From positions 94,898-158,897 of the forward strand of contig NZ_KI271304.1 in NCBI RefSeq assembly GCF_000469385.1: a stretch of DNA of 64,000 bases, written 5' to 3'. This document shows, one piece after another, positions 1 to 8,847 of the stretch. Position 1 is the first letter of the stretch. Every line of letters starts with the position of its first letter. Below the pieces are notes generated by a model, which saw only the letters and a program-made list of their open reading frames with translations, was not told where the DNA came from and ran no database searches. The stretch is from Leptotrichia sp. oral taxon 879 str. F0557 (GTDB lineage: Bacteria; Fusobacteriota; Fusobacteriia; Fusobacteriales; Leptotrichiaceae). Position numbers and translations under genes: made by a program.

Positions 1-298
1 ACTCTGGAAAATGCTCCTTATCCTTATTATAAATGTCATTAAACAAAAACATCTCCACAATCAAATAATCCTTTGCTTCATCCACAACCTTATAAGTCGC
101 CTCCCAAATCTTTCTGTCATATCGAATATTCCCATCCTTATCCAGATAAGTCAAATCATAATGAAACTCAACGTTATCGCTATCTCTCAATGGACCTTCA
201 TAATTTACTCCAAGTGGAGGAGTTTTTATTGTGGAACATGAAATTGTAAAGGCTGTTAAAATACCAATTAATAAATACTTTTTTCTTCTTAAATTCAT
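1..298 (-). CDS. Partial phospholipase D-family lipoprotein (5' part only)
   Basis: The window edge cuts this gene; about 99 N-terminal codons are visible. The start is the ATG at 298, preceded by a GAAAGAGAG-like ribosome site. Residues 1-25 are a signal peptide with a likely lipoprotein cysteine (TISC), so the protein should be anchored in an envelope membrane. The mature part (FHYDLTYLDKDG, then DEAKDYLIVEMFLFND) resembles the first beta-strand region of phospholipase D-like proteins, where a body of water-exposed strand precedes the HKD catalytic motif. The HKD motifs themselves would lie outside the window, so the family is inferred from this opening only. Confidence 0.6.
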   Translation of the reverse strand, partial: MNLRRKKYLLIGILTAFTISCSTIKTPPLGVNYEGPLRDSDNVEFHYDLTYLDKDGNIRYDRKIWEATYKVVDEAKDYLIVEMFLFNDIYNKDKEHFPE

Positions 299-379
299 TA
301 ATTTATTCTCTCTTTCACCATTTTAAATTTATTTTTTTATTCTCAATTTAACCATCCTTTTTCATTTTTACCAAAATTT

Positions 380-1747
380 CTAACTAACTAGGTTATTTAT
401 CCACTTCTTGCTCTTCAATCTCCAGATACACGGAAATATTTTTATAATTTCATCACTGCATGAAAGTAAATATACAAATACAACTGGGAATCCTAAATAC
501 AATCCAGAAAAATATGTTACTGGAATCGCAATAAACCAAAGCGGAATCAAATCAACAAACATTGTCCAAAGCGTATCCCCTCCTGAACGTAAAATTCCAA
601 CTAATAGCTGTAAACTTATTGCTTTTACAAAAATTACAAATACCTCTGCCTTTACAACCTCTTTTGCTAACGGATAACTTTTTTCATTTACATGCTGCAG
701 TATAAATGGACTGAAAACAAATACAATTGCTCCAATAATAATCCCTGAAATAACAGCTACCTTTAATAAAATTATTGAATAGTCATAAGCATTTTCTTCC
801 CTTCCAGCACCAATCTCGTTACCAATTATAGCCGAAGTTGCACTCGAAAGTCCAAATAACAATGTCAATACAAGACTGCTAATTGATTTTACAACCTGAA
901 CTGCGGCTGCAAAATTTGTTCCCATTCTTCCAAAAATCATTACATATACACTTGCTCCAAGTACCCACAATATTTCATGAATAAACACAGGGAGTGATAT
1001 TTTCATAACTTTCACAAAAAAATCCATTGATAAATCAAATAATTCATTTATTTTCCCTGCAATTGGCAATTTTAACTTATAAATCACATAAATTATATAA
1101 AAAGTACTTATAATTCTTGCAATAACTGTTGCAACTGCAGCACCACGCACTCCCATTGCTGGAAATCCGAAATGTCCAAAAATTAGAACATAGTTAATAA
1201 CCACATTTATCAAAAGTCCAACAACGCTTGAATAGAAAGAATATTTTGTTTTTCCAATTGCACGGAGCTGTATATTAAATGCAAATCCTACTCCCACAAG
1301 TGGATAAGCCCAAGCTACTATCCTTAAATATGAAGCTCCAATTTCTATAACTTCTTTGTCATTTGTAAATACTGAAATTACAAGTTTGGGTACAAATAAC
1401 CCAGCAAAAAGGAACAGCAACGAAAATAAAAAACCGACAATAACAGTTATTCCAAGACATCTCTTCAGATTTTTGTAATCCTTATTCCCAAAATACTGTG
1501 CTGCTAAAATTCCTCCACCACTATTCATCCCAAAAAGCGATGTCATAAAAATCATAAACACCTGATTTGCAAAACCTAATCCTGCAACAGCAATCGTTCC
1601 AAGCCCAAGAGTTACAATCTCTTTCCCCACCATAAACATATCAACAAAGTTCATGAGTGCGTAAATCATATTTTCAATTGCCACAGGCAATCCAATATTA
1701 ATAACCTTTTTATAAACCAATTTTTTATTTAATGCTTTTTCTTTCAT
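380..1747 (-). CDS. MATE family efflux transporter
   Basis: A 455-residue, highly hydrophobic protein with about 12 membrane segments in two similar halves, the usual length for multidrug and toxin extrusion (MATE) carriers. The opening NIGLPVAIENMIYALMNFVDMFMVG is typical of the family (start of helix 1 with the inward-facing P and the helix 2 D-MF-VG). It should export cationic drugs or metabolites using a sodium or proton gradient in the inner membrane. The ATG at 1747 has a GAAAGG site 6 nt upstream. It is transcribed towards the phospholipase D-like gene, 81 bp away, with no clear terminator between them. Substrate cannot be read from sequence. Confidence 0.9.
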   Translation of the reverse strand: MKEKALNKKLVYKKVINIGLPVAIENMIYALMNFVDMFMVGKEIVTLGLGTIAVAGLGFANQVFMIFMTSLFGMNSGGGILAAQYFGNKDYKNLKRCLGITVIVGFLFSLLFLFAGLFVPKLVISVFTNDKEVIEIGASYLRIVAWAYPLVGVGFAFNIQLRAIGKTKYSFYSSVVGLLINVVINYVLIFGHFGFPAMGVRGAAVATVIARIISTFYIIYVIYKLKLPIAGKINELFDLSMDFFVKVMKISLPVFIHEILWVLGASVYVMIFGRMGTNFAAAVQVVKSISSLVLTLLFGLSSATSAIIGNEIGAGREENAYDYSIILLKVAVISGIIIGAIVFVFSPFILQHVNEKSYPLAKEVVKAEVFVIFVKAISLQLLVGILRSGGDTLWTMFVDLIPLWFIAIPVTYFSGLYLGFPVVFVYLLSCSDEIIKIFPCIWRLKSKKWINNLVS

Positions 1748-2159
1748 TTATTTCCTTTCTTTTTTATTGATATTTTTTTAGATTTTCTTAATTAATTTAG
1801 TTTGATTTACAATAACTTTTCTATAATTTTTATATTTTTTCTTTTAAAAAATCAGTCATCACTCTTTTTAAAAATATAATAATTTTAAATTTGATTATAG
1901 TGACTACTTCAATAAAAAATTTATCAAGCAAAATTTCGTTAAAGAAAGTTTTGCGTCAAACTGGAGTAGTTCGTAGAACTTTCGCCACAACTATTGAGTG
2001 ATAACTAGTTAAAGATGTTAAAATAAGTGTTATTACGAAATAAGAGATATAGTGTCTGATACCTCTGCTTAAAATAAATTTGAATATAAATAAAATTAAT
2101 AAAAAACAATTATAAGTTTTTAAAGATAAATTCTTAAAGTAATTTACTAATAAATCTAT
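1748..2159. other. Intergenic region with a hairpin-headed, GC-richer segment
   Basis: No gene is recognised here. Most of the stretch is A/T, but about 1925-2010 is visibly richer in G and C. It starts with an imperfect hairpin (GCAAAATTTC at 1928-1937 against GAAAGTTTTGC at 1944-1954), followed by a segment reading AGTTCGTAGAACTTTCGCC. The segment recalls the larger element at 15688-15920, which also opens with a GCAAAA-type hairpin and continues CTAGTCTACGACACTTTC. A shared degenerate repeat is possible but not shown. Confidence 0.35.
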
Positions 2160-3041
2160 TTAATCTAAATCCTCCAATGTTGAATATTCTGAGAATATCA
2201 ACAAATGATCTGACACATATTTCTTTATTATAGCATAGTTATTATTTTTTATAAAGTTATAAACTCCAAAATTTCCAGTAAATTCTTTTGTTTTTTCAAA
2301 ATTTATGAAAAAATTATCATAAGAACTTACAAGTTTACTATCCGAAAGTGTAGTCAAATTTTCTTCAGGATTTAAAATATACTTGACGTTATATTTATCA
2401 GCCATATTTTTAAAAGCCATATTGTCAGCAGGCGTATTAAAATCCCCAGCGATAATTATATCATCCTCATCTGTCAATTTAGAAAAATATTCATAAACAT
2501 TGACATAATTTGCCGCCTCCAATAGCCTCTGCTTTTCTTTATCACCAAAAACCGAATGTGCAATCACATACACAAAATCAAAATTTCCAGCCTTAAAATA
2601 AGCACCATACGGCTCTCTCATAAACTCATTCTCATCCTTTTCCTTATAAAATCCAAGCTCTCTTACCTCAGAAAATCTGCTTTTCCTATAAATAAATGCA
2701 AAATATTCACGATAATTTTCACTTCCTACAGAATTTTCTGAAATAATATAATCCCATTTCTCTTTAGTCAACTTTTCTAAATACGCCTGGACTTTCTTAA
2801 CTCCTTTCTCATTCATGACCTCTTCTAGTCCAATTAAATCAAACTTTGCTAAAATTTTTGAAAGTGTCCGATAATCTTTTTGTTTCTCACCAAGACGCAT
2901 AGCATTAAATGACGCAACTAAAATTTTATTCTTATCTCTATTTACATCAATTGTCTCGTTTATCTTTTCTTTTCTAAAACAAGAAAATATTCCAAAAACT
3001 AAAAATATAAAAACTAACCCTCTAATTATTTTATTCTTCAT
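2160..3041 (-). CDS. Endonuclease/exonuclease/phosphatase-family lipoprotein
   Basis: A 293-residue secreted enzyme of the DNase I-like fold. After a signal peptide ending in the lipobox GIFSC come the expected metal-site motifs in order: VASFNAMRLG (Asn), GLEEVM (Glu), IAHSVFGD (His), IAGDFNTPADN (Asp/Asn), and VSDHLLIF (Asp-His near the C terminus). All catalytic positions look intact, so a metal-dependent nuclease or phosphodiesterase in the envelope is likely; the substrate is unknown. The open frame extends to a TTG at 3050, but that TTG abuts the AAGGGG ribosome site. The ATG at 3041 lies 9 nt behind it and is the probable start. It is the last gene of the operon running from 5728. Confidence 0.85.
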   Translation of the reverse strand: MKNKIIRGLVFIFLVFGIFSCFRKEKINETIDVNRDKNKILVASFNAMRLGEKQKDYRTLSKILAKFDLIGLEEVMNEKGVKKVQAYLEKLTKEKWDYIISENSVGSENYREYFAFIYRKSRFSEVRELGFYKEKDENEFMREPYGAYFKAGNFDFVYVIAHSVFGDKEKQRLLEAANYVNVYEYFSKLTDEDDIIIAGDFNTPADNMAFKNMADKYNVKYILNPEENLTTLSDSKLVSSYDNFFINFEKTKEFTGNFGVYNFIKNNNYAIIKKYVSDHLLIFSEYSTLEDLD

Positions 3042-3063
3042 CTCAATCAACCCCTTAATTTTT

Positions 3064-3633
3064 TTATTTATTTTCTAAAATATTATTATACCCTTTCTCT
3101 TCTACAACAAATTCTATTTTCTTTTCCTGACATATTTTTCGTATTTGTAAAAAAATTGCTAAATAATTTTGAGAATAATCTCTTTTTATAAAAAAATACA
3201 AAAAATTTTTATATTTACTGCCATTTTTTTGAATTATTACTATTCTTTTATCATTTAAAGGTTTTGGATGTGTCATTTTTATTATATTTATATTTTCATA
3301 AGAAAATTTCTTTTTATCAATCATAATTTCATAGTCATTTAAAATTAATCTGCTCGGAGAATTTATTATCTGAAAATATCTTTTCCAATGTTTAAAACCT
3401 TGATATGCAAAAAATAAAAATGTTGAAATCGGAACGCTATAGAATAAAAATTCTGCAACAGAAATTGGTATCGTTAATTTAAAATCTAAGGCAATTACTC
3501 CAAAAAATGTAATAAAAGCCATTATGATTCCTGATGTTATATAAAAAACTGTAACCTTTATTAAATTAGACCTTTGTATTTTACTCTTTTTTAAAAATGA
3601 ATAATCTCCTAATTCAAAAATTTTTTCTTCCAT
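3064..3633 (-). CDS. Membrane protein with one TM-pair/PH-like module (paralogue C)
   Basis: An unrecognised 189-residue protein. Residues about 25-90 form two membrane helices; the rest is a soluble beta-rich domain beginning LILNDYEIMIDKKKFSYENI and closing with a helix, IRKICQEKKIEFVVEE. The same ending occurs in the two upstream genes (IRNWCFENRVEFIING and IPKWCVMNNIEFKIEK), so the three are paralogues. The pattern of a helix pair followed by a short beta domain and terminal helix resembles bacterial PH-like (bPH/YdbS-type) membrane proteins, an inference from layout only. The frame opens at a GTG (3642) embedded in the AAAGG ribosome site; the ATG at 3633 is the better start. It lies 19 bp after paralogue B and 22 bp before the nuclease lipoprotein. 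Confidence 0.7.
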   Translation of the reverse strand: MEEKIFELGDYSFLKKSKIQRSNLIKVTVFYITSGIIMAFITFFGVIALDFKLTIPISVAEFLFYSVPISTFLFFAYQGFKHWKRYFQIINSPSRLILNDYEIMIDKKKFSYENINIIKMTHPKPLNDKRIVIIQKNGSKYKNFLYFFIKRDYSQNYLAIFLQIRKICQEKKIEFVVEEKGYNNILENK

Positions 3634-3652
3634 AAATTTCACCTTTCTTTTC

Positions 3653-4684
3653 TTATTTTTCTATCTTAAATTCAATATTATTCATAACACACCATTTTGG
3701 TATTTCTTCCAAAATTTCCAAAAATTTCTTTCGCTCCCTCTTAACCAATTCGTAATCTAGCATCTTTGTAAAAGTTACACCGAAATTACAACGTATTTCC
3801 TCTCTTCTCTTAGATATTCTAAACTCCAGATTATATTTGCTCGCTTTATCCACAGCCATACTCATAATTTCCTCAGCTTTTATTCTGTTAATATTATATC
3901 CAAAGTTTATAACTATTCTATCTTGATAAAAAGCTATACTGTAAATCATTGCTTCCAGCTTTTTTCTTAAATTATTTTTTTTAATAAAAAATTTTACAAT
4001 TATTATAAAAAAAATTATTGTTACTATAGCTGGATTTAAAAATTTTATATATGCAAGAATTAGCAATGTTAAAACATAATAAAACACTTCTGTAAACGAT
4101 AAATTTAGAAAATTTACAAATCCAGAATTTTTCTTAAAATCACTCAAAAGTTCATCTTTTCTGATTTTAAAAACTTTTTTCTCATAATTTGATAAAAATT
4201 TTTCTCGTGCCTCATTGTCTTCTATCTGCTCATTATATTTCTCTTGAAGTTTTTCCCTGCTCATTTTTCTTGACTCATGATTCCAAATCCACTCATTTAT
4301 CAATTTATCCTTCATATGAAATTTTTGTTCATCCAAAATCAGCCTTTTCGTTTTCAAACTTTCGATATAATCCCCCAATTTTTTGAACTCGTAATCATCC
4401 AATTCACTTACATCAATTTTATTGCCATTTAAAAATTTTAGTTTCCTATACTTCACTAATTTTTTGTACCTATTTCTATCTACATTTCTAGGATGAGGTT
4501 TTATAATTTCCCAAAACAGACTAATTCCTGTTTTATACACATATTCTGTTTCGATAGTTCTTTCATCAAATTCCTCAATCGAAACAGTTTCTTTTAGTTT
4601 ATCATATTCAAAATAATAAATTATTTCATTTTTTATTATAATTTTCTTTTCAGAAAATGATATTTCATAAATTTTTTTATCCAT
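3653..4684 (-). CDS. Membrane protein with two PH-like modules (paralogue B)
   Basis: An unrecognised 343-residue protein. Residues 1-110 are a soluble beta-rich domain with KYRKLKFLNGNKIDVSELDD, similar in layout to RYLKFTENGKIYLKNIS of paralogue A. Residues about 110-195 are charged and helical. Two adjacent membrane helices follow (about 200-235, YYVLTLLILAYIKFL and AIVTIIFFIIIVKFFI), then a second soluble domain ending IPKWCVMNNIEFKIEK. It thus looks like one soluble module plus one TM-pair/soluble module. The frame extends to TTG at 4693; the ATG at 4684 with an AAAG site 9 nt upstream is preferred. It is the middle gene of the three-paralogue operon. Function unknown. Confidence 0.7.
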   Translation of the reverse strand: MDKKIYEISFSEKKIIIKNEIIYYFEYDKLKETVSIEEFDERTIETEYVYKTGISLFWEIIKPHPRNVDRNRYKKLVKYRKLKFLNGNKIDVSELDDYEFKKLGDYIESLKTKRLILDEQKFHMKDKLINEWIWNHESRKMSREKLQEKYNEQIEDNEAREKFLSNYEKKVFKIRKDELLSDFKKNSGFVNFLNLSFTEVFYYVLTLLILAYIKFLNPAIVTIIFFIIIVKFFIKKNNLRKKLEAMIYSIAFYQDRIVINFGYNINRIKAEEIMSMAVDKASKYNLEFRISKRREEIRCNFGVTFTKMLDYELVKRERKKFLEILEEIPKWCVMNNIEFKIEK

Positions 4685-4729
4685 TTGTCTCAACTTTCAT
4701 AATTTCAAAATTTATATTTTAGAAAAATT

Positions 4730-5728
4730 TTAATATCCATTTATTATAAATTCAACCCTATTTTCAAAGCACCAATTTCTAATACTCTTAAACAGCAACA
4801 CATATTCAGGATATTTCCATTTCGCATTTACTCCACTTGGCACAATAAGAAATTTCTGTTTCCTGATACTACTTTCTATTATCAATACTTTTGGAACATC
4901 AAAAATTTTAAAATATGATTTTTCCATAATTTTTAATCCTGTCATAGTTATTTTTTTTACATCAGATTTATAAAATTCTTTTTTACCTATTGTTATTTTT
5001 AAATTATCTATCGTTATATTTTGAGGAAGTTTTTTATGAATTTTTTCCTTCATGTTCGAATAATACGCAATATAAAAAATTATTAAAATAGTTTCTACAA
5101 TAATAGCATAAATCAAATGAATTATAAATTTTTCAGTTCCTTTTTCTGAAAAAAATATAAAAATTACAAAATTAATGATTGATATTACAAAAAATTTTAT
5201 TTTTATATCCATTTCCTTTAAAATTGAAAGTTTTTCTCTCGGAATATTAAAATTTTTCTCTTCCAAAATATCATTTTCATATTTTCCAACTTTTCTTTTA
5301 AATAAATGCTTATATTTCCAAATATATGTCTTTAATTCGTTTCCTTCTTTTGAAGTTATCCACGAAATATTTTTCAAATATATTTTTCCATTTTCTGTAA
5401 ATTTCAAATATCTCTTTACTTTTATTCTTAAACTTTTTATATGACTTTCTACACTTTCCACTATCCGCACATCATTTTTTATAATATCTAAAACTTTTTC
5501 TTCTCCGGCAAAATTAAAATAACTAATTTTATTACGCTTTACGATAATTTCTTTTCTAAAACAACTTATCGAAGTATAAAAAATTATAGCTAAAAATGTA
5601 ACAGGAAAAATTTGAGGAATCTGCAATAAAAACTCTCCAATAATTACAAACGGTATAAAAGATACCAAAAGATTATAAAATATTATTTGAATAATTTTCC
5701 ATATTTTTATTTGATATGTTTTTTCCAT
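4730..5728 (-). CDS. Membrane protein with two TM-pair/PH-like modules (paralogue A)
   Basis: An unrecognised 332-residue protein and first gene of its operon. It shows the fullest form of a repeated module: a helix pair (about 10-55), a soluble domain (KRNKISYFNFAGEEKV to YIWKYKHLF), a second helix pair (about 175-225), and a second soluble domain (ITIDNLKITIGKKEFYKSD to WCFENRVEFIING). The second soluble domain aligns by eye with those of paralogues B and C. Such tandem helix-pair plus small beta-domain proteins resemble the bacterial PH-domain proteins YdbS/YdbT, but I cannot test this. An AGGAG lies 13 nt upstream of the ATG. No export signal other than the first helices is seen. Confidence 0.7.
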   Translation of the reverse strand: MEKTYQIKIWKIIQIIFYNLLVSFIPFVIIGEFLLQIPQIFPVTFLAIIFYTSISCFRKEIIVKRNKISYFNFAGEEKVLDIIKNDVRIVESVESHIKSLRIKVKRYLKFTENGKIYLKNISWITSKEGNELKTYIWKYKHLFKRKVGKYENDILEEKNFNIPREKLSILKEMDIKIKFFVISIINFVIFIFFSEKGTEKFIIHLIYAIIVETILIIFYIAYYSNMKEKIHKKLPQNITIDNLKITIGKKEFYKSDVKKITMTGLKIMEKSYFKIFDVPKVLIIESSIRKQKFLIVPSGVNAKWKYPEYVLLFKSIRNWCFENRVEFIINGY

Positions 5729-5806
5729 ATTTTTTAAAAAACTCCTATTTAAATTTAAAAATATTCTAAATTATATTCACTCAAATCTTCATAAATTCAG
5801 AGTTTG

Positions 5807-6115
5807 TTATCTTCTCAACATCTTAGCTGCAATCTCCACCATCCTAATTGCCAGTTCATGGTTTTCCCCAAACAAATTATAAGCTCCGTCTTCGCTCAAA
5901 ACTCCACATTTCAAGTCTTGTGGCAAAACACCGTTATTAAAGTCTTCTACATCTAAAAACCAGTTTTCGCTGCTGTAATATTCATCCAGTTTTTTATAAT
6001 CTGGCAAATTTTCTTCCAATTTGTCTAATGCTTCATTCAACTCTCTAAAAATATCCACTGATTTATCCATAATTTTTTCCATTTCCTCAACTCTTTTTAT
6101 TTTATCATTTTTCAT
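5807..6115 (-). CDS. DUF4298 domain-containing protein
   Basis: A 102-residue soluble protein. The C-terminal half carries the family signature SENWFLDVEDFNNG, LKCGVLSEDGAYNLF and a final helix HELAIRMVEIAAKMLR, which I recognise as DUF4298. The N-terminal half is a charged, probably coiled helix (MEKIMDKSVDIFRELNEALDKLEENL). The function of the family is not established. The open frame extends 19 codons further upstream, but a GAGG ribosome site sits 8 nt before the ATG at 6115, so that is taken as the start. It follows the EF-P gene beyond a terminator. Confidence 0.8.
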   Translation of the reverse strand: MKNDKIKRVEEMEKIMDKSVDIFRELNEALDKLEENLPDYKKLDEYYSSENWFLDVEDFNNGVLPQDLKCGVLSEDGAYNLFGENHELAIRMVEIAAKMLRR

Positions 6116-6170
6116 AAAATTTACCTCTTTTTTATATTTTAATTTTTTATTAATTTTTTCTTGTCTTTTC

Positions 6171-6198
6171 AAAAAAAGCTACCGTTTTTTCGATAGCT
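6171..6198 (-). terminator. Rho-independent terminator after efp
   Basis: On the minus strand AGCTATCG and CGGTAGCT form an 8-bp stem (one G-T pair) around an A6 loop, followed directly by seven T. It ends transcription of the EF-P gene about 32 bp after its stop. Confidence 0.85.
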
Positions 6199-6229
6199 AC
6201 ATTTTTATTATTATAATTCTAAATTGCTA

Positions 6230-6802
6230 TTAATTTGCTCTTTCAATATATTCACCAGTTCTCGTGTCAATTTTGATTTTATCTCCAATTGCTACGAATA
6301 GAGGCACTTGCAATTCATATCCTGTAGATACAGTTGCTGGCTTTGTTGCACGTCCAATTGTATCACCCTTTAATCCTGGTTCTGTATAAGTTACTTCTCT
6401 AATTACTGTATTTGGCAATTCTACACCAACTGGAATTCCTTCATACATCAATACTTGAATAATCATTTCTTCTTCCAAGAAATTTACTGCATCTCCTAAA
6501 TCTTCAGCTGATAAAGTAATTTGCTCAAAAGATTCCTGATCCATGAAATTATATTCTCCGTCAGTTTCATATAAAAATTGCATTTGATTTCTATCAAGAA
6601 TAATATCGTCCATAAGTTCAGTTGCTAAAACTGTGATTTCTTGTATTTTTCCTGAGATTAACTCTTTTGTTTTAAATTTTACTTCTGCTGCTCTTTGTCT
6701 TTTTCCTGATGTTGACTGATGTCTTTCAGCTTTTAGTATTAAATATGGAATATTATCCTTTCTATATGTGCTTCCTTGTCTTAATTCTGCTGCTGGTTTC
6801 AT
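6230..6802 (-). CDS. efp: Translation elongation factor P
   Basis: A 190-residue protein with the three-domain EF-P layout. It binds between the P and E sites of the ribosome and rescues stalls at consecutive prolines. The tip loop reads STSGKRQR with a lysine at position 34, the site modified in bacteria such as E. coli. No modification enzyme (epmA/epmB/ymfI type) is in the window. Domain III ends TRTGEYIERAN, as is typical. The ATG at 6802 has AGGAGG nine nt upstream. It is a single gene with its own terminator. Confidence 0.95.
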   Translation of the reverse strand: MKPAAELRQGSTYRKDNIPYLILKAERHQSTSGKRQRAAEVKFKTKELISGKIQEITVLATELMDDIILDRNQMQFLYETDGEYNFMDQESFEQITLSAEDLGDAVNFLEEEMIIQVLMYEGIPVGVELPNTVIREVTYTEPGLKGDTIGRATKPATVSTGYELQVPLFVAIGDKIKIDTRTGEYIERAN

Positions 6803-6894
6803 TAATTTTTTCCTCCTAAATTTTTACTTTATTTTATGATTTATTTTTTAACTTAATTTACTATTTATTCTAAAAATAAACTTGATTTCCCTAA

Positions 6895-7659
6895 CTAATA
6901 TTTTATCAAATAAGTTGCAGTTACTACTACTCTCATTTTTTTATAAATTTGATTAGCCTCATTTTCATTAATTTTTCTCACATCTTCTGTATCTTCTAGT
7001 ATCTCAAATTGCCCTTGACTAATATTTTTTAGTCCACCAATTTCATTATTGTTTACTTTTAACATCTCAATTGCTCTTATTTCTGCATTTCGAGAAGCAT
7101 CTACTACCATATCTTTTTTATATCTTTCGATATTTGTTATAAAAAATTCCGGCTCATTTACCTGAATATTGTTACTTTGTAGCTTTAACTCTAATAATTT
7201 TTGAAAAAACTCTTCGACTTTGTCAATATTCTTCGTTACAATTGAAATTGTTTCAACTCCCTCATAATCTGAAATTTTAGCATTTTGCATAATTGGAGTA
7301 GAAATTGCTGTTGTCTGCTGTTTTACATTCGATGAAGCTTCAATATAATTTGGCTGAATTCTTAAATTTCCAATACTATAATCATTTGAATCAATTTTTA
7401 GATTTTTAATCAAATCTGTTGCCAATTTTTCTTTTTCTGATATACTTTTTTTCAATTCGTCGAGATTTTCATTTTTATCAGAAATTACGATATTTATGAG
7501 TGCCTTATCTGCTTTTATTCTACGTTCCGCTACTCCTTTTACTGTAATTCTGTTTTCATCTTTATTTGCTTTGTTCATGGCATTTGAAATTAATGCCGCA
7601 GATATTATTAATCCAAAGGACAATATCGTAGGAATTATTATAAATTGTATTTTTTTCAA
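6895..7659 (-). CDS. SIMPL domain-containing (DUF541) exported protein
   Basis: A 254-residue protein with an N-terminal hydrophobic segment (FIIIPTILSFGLIISAALISNA) that serves as a signal or anchor. A SIMPL/DUF541 domain follows, beginning RITVKGVAERRIKADKA and ending MRVVVTATYLIKY. Both termini of the domain match the family's first and last strands. The family is periplasmic or surface exposed and of unsettled function; some members are linked to envelope stress. It is a single gene on the minus strand between efp and the coiled-coil paralogues. Confidence 0.85.
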   Translation of the reverse strand: MKKIQFIIIPTILSFGLIISAALISNAMNKANKDENRITVKGVAERRIKADKALINIVISDKNENLDELKKSISEKEKLATDLIKNLKIDSNDYSIGNLRIQPNYIEASSNVKQQTTAISTPIMQNAKISDYEGVETISIVTKNIDKVEEFFQKLLELKLQSNNIQVNEPEFFITNIERYKKDMVVDASRNAEIRAIEMLKVNNNEIGGLKNISQGQFEILEDTEDVRKINENEANQIYKKMRVVVTATYLIKY

Positions 7660-7872
7660 TTTTTACTCCTTTTCTGAACTTTAAAACCTGCTACATAATT
7701 TAAATTACTTAAAACTATGTTAATTTTATTTTTAAAATTTTTACCAAAATTATTTTATTTCAGTAATCCAATACTAAATTATATATGCAAGAGTTCTATC
7801 AAATTATAGATTATTTTCAAAAAAAAGTCAATTATATATCAAAATTTTTTATTAAAAATTCTAAAACCTATA

Positions 7873-7904
7873 TAACAAAACAAGGGCAATAACTTCTACC
7901 CTTG
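7873..7904 (-). terminator. Terminator after the coiled-coil/TM gene at 7925
   Basis: CAAGGG (7881-7886) and CCCTTG (7899-7904) form a 6-bp stem around a 12-nt loop. On the minus strand it is followed by TTTTGTTAT. Confidence 0.7.
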
Positions 7905-7924
7905 ATTTATAATTTTATTTTTGA

Positions 7925-8779
7925 TTAATTACTTTGTTTATACATTAGCCATCCATTAAAATATAAAGATGTACTGTCACTTCCACTTACTCTTCTAATT
8001 TGGCCATTTTCCAAATACCATTTGTTTCTATTCATAACAGCGTTATAATTTTTTTCTTCAGCAAGATTTACAGTTACTGTTACAGGCCCTGTATGTCTTA
8101 AAGAACTTCCATTATTAATTACACAGTCCTGAAATGAAATATCAGCCATATATCCGTGCTGTGCATACGAATCTTCTACAGTATCAGTATCGAATGCCGA
8201 TTCACTGGCACTAGGATTTATACAATAACTTCCTTTTTTTACACCTACTGGACTTTTTACAACTAATTTTTCGTTACTTTCCTTAGGTGTCTCTTTTTTT
8301 TCTTCAACTTTTGGCTGTTCTACTTTTTTTGGTTCTTGCTGTTGCACAGTTTCAGGAGTTTGTATATTTGTTACAGCTGGTATATTTTGATTTTGTGATA
8401 TTGCTGCCATTTCTTTTTTCAGATTTTCTTTTTTCTTCTTATTCTGGCTTCTTAGATAAAAAATTCCAGATCCAACTAAAACAATAAATATTGCAACTGC
8501 AGCTGCTAAAATTGTTGTCATTCTATTTGAAATATATTTTTCTTCAACATACTCTTCTTCATCTTCCTGCTCATTTCCTTTTGGGTCACTTGTATTTCTA
8601 ATAGGTTTTTCCGCTTTACTTGTATTTGTAGCACTACTTCCTGCACCACCACCATAAACTGTTTTTTCCAGCTCTTCCTTCTGTTTTTGTAAATCCTGGA
8701 TTTCCTTCTGACGTTTCAATTCTTCTATTTCTTTTTTCAACTGCTCTTTTACATTTTCACCAAATTGGTTGTCATCCAT
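7925..8779 (-). CDS. Coiled-coil, single-TM protein with unknown C-terminal domain (paralogue 1)
   Basis: An unrecognised 284-residue protein. Residues 1-40 are a charged coiled coil (LKKEIEELKRQKEIQDLQKQ), 90-112 a single membrane helix (TILAAAVAIFIVLVGSGIFY), then a Q/E/K/P-rich linker. The C-terminal domain of about 100 residues has two cysteines (SYCINPS and FQDCVINN) that could pair outside the cell. The lack of a signal peptide and the long charged N terminus suggest an inside-N, outside-C topology. The first 120 residues closely match the neighbour at 8848, while the last 120 do not, so the two share an anchor but carry different external domains. GGGAGG precedes the ATG. Function unknown. 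Confidence 0.75.
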   Translation of the reverse strand: MDDNQFGENVKEQLKKEIEELKRQKEIQDLQKQKEELEKTVYGGGAGSSATNTSKAEKPIRNTSDPKGNEQEDEEEYVEEKYISNRMTTILAAAVAIFIVLVGSGIFYLRSQNKKKKENLKKEMAAISQNQNIPAVTNIQTPETVQQQEPKKVEQPKVEEKKETPKESNEKLVVKSPVGVKKGSYCINPSASESAFDTDTVEDSYAQHGYMADISFQDCVINNGSSLRHTGPVTVTVNLAEEKNYNAVMNRNKWYLENGQIRRVSGSDSTSLYFNGWLMYKQSN

Positions 8780-8822
8780 AATATCCTCCCATAAAGATTA
8801 ACAATATTTAATAACAGTAATT

Positions 8823-8828
8823 TTTATA
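8823..8828 (-). promoter_or_regulatory. Promoter -10 of paralogue 1
   Basis: TATAAA on the minus strand, exactly 44 nt upstream of the start codon. The -10 of paralogue 2 (9764-9769) lies at the same distance, and the bases after each box are nearly identical (ATTACTGT). The -35 region falls in the end of the upstream gene and is poor. It is inferred by homology to the stronger promoter at 9764-9792. Confidence 0.5.
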
Positions 8829-8847
8829 CTGTAATCATTAGATTCTT

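Noticed and set aside
3050..3050. TTG start of the nuclease lipoprotein
   Set aside because: The TTG abuts the AAGGGG ribosome site; the ATG nine bases on has correct spacing.
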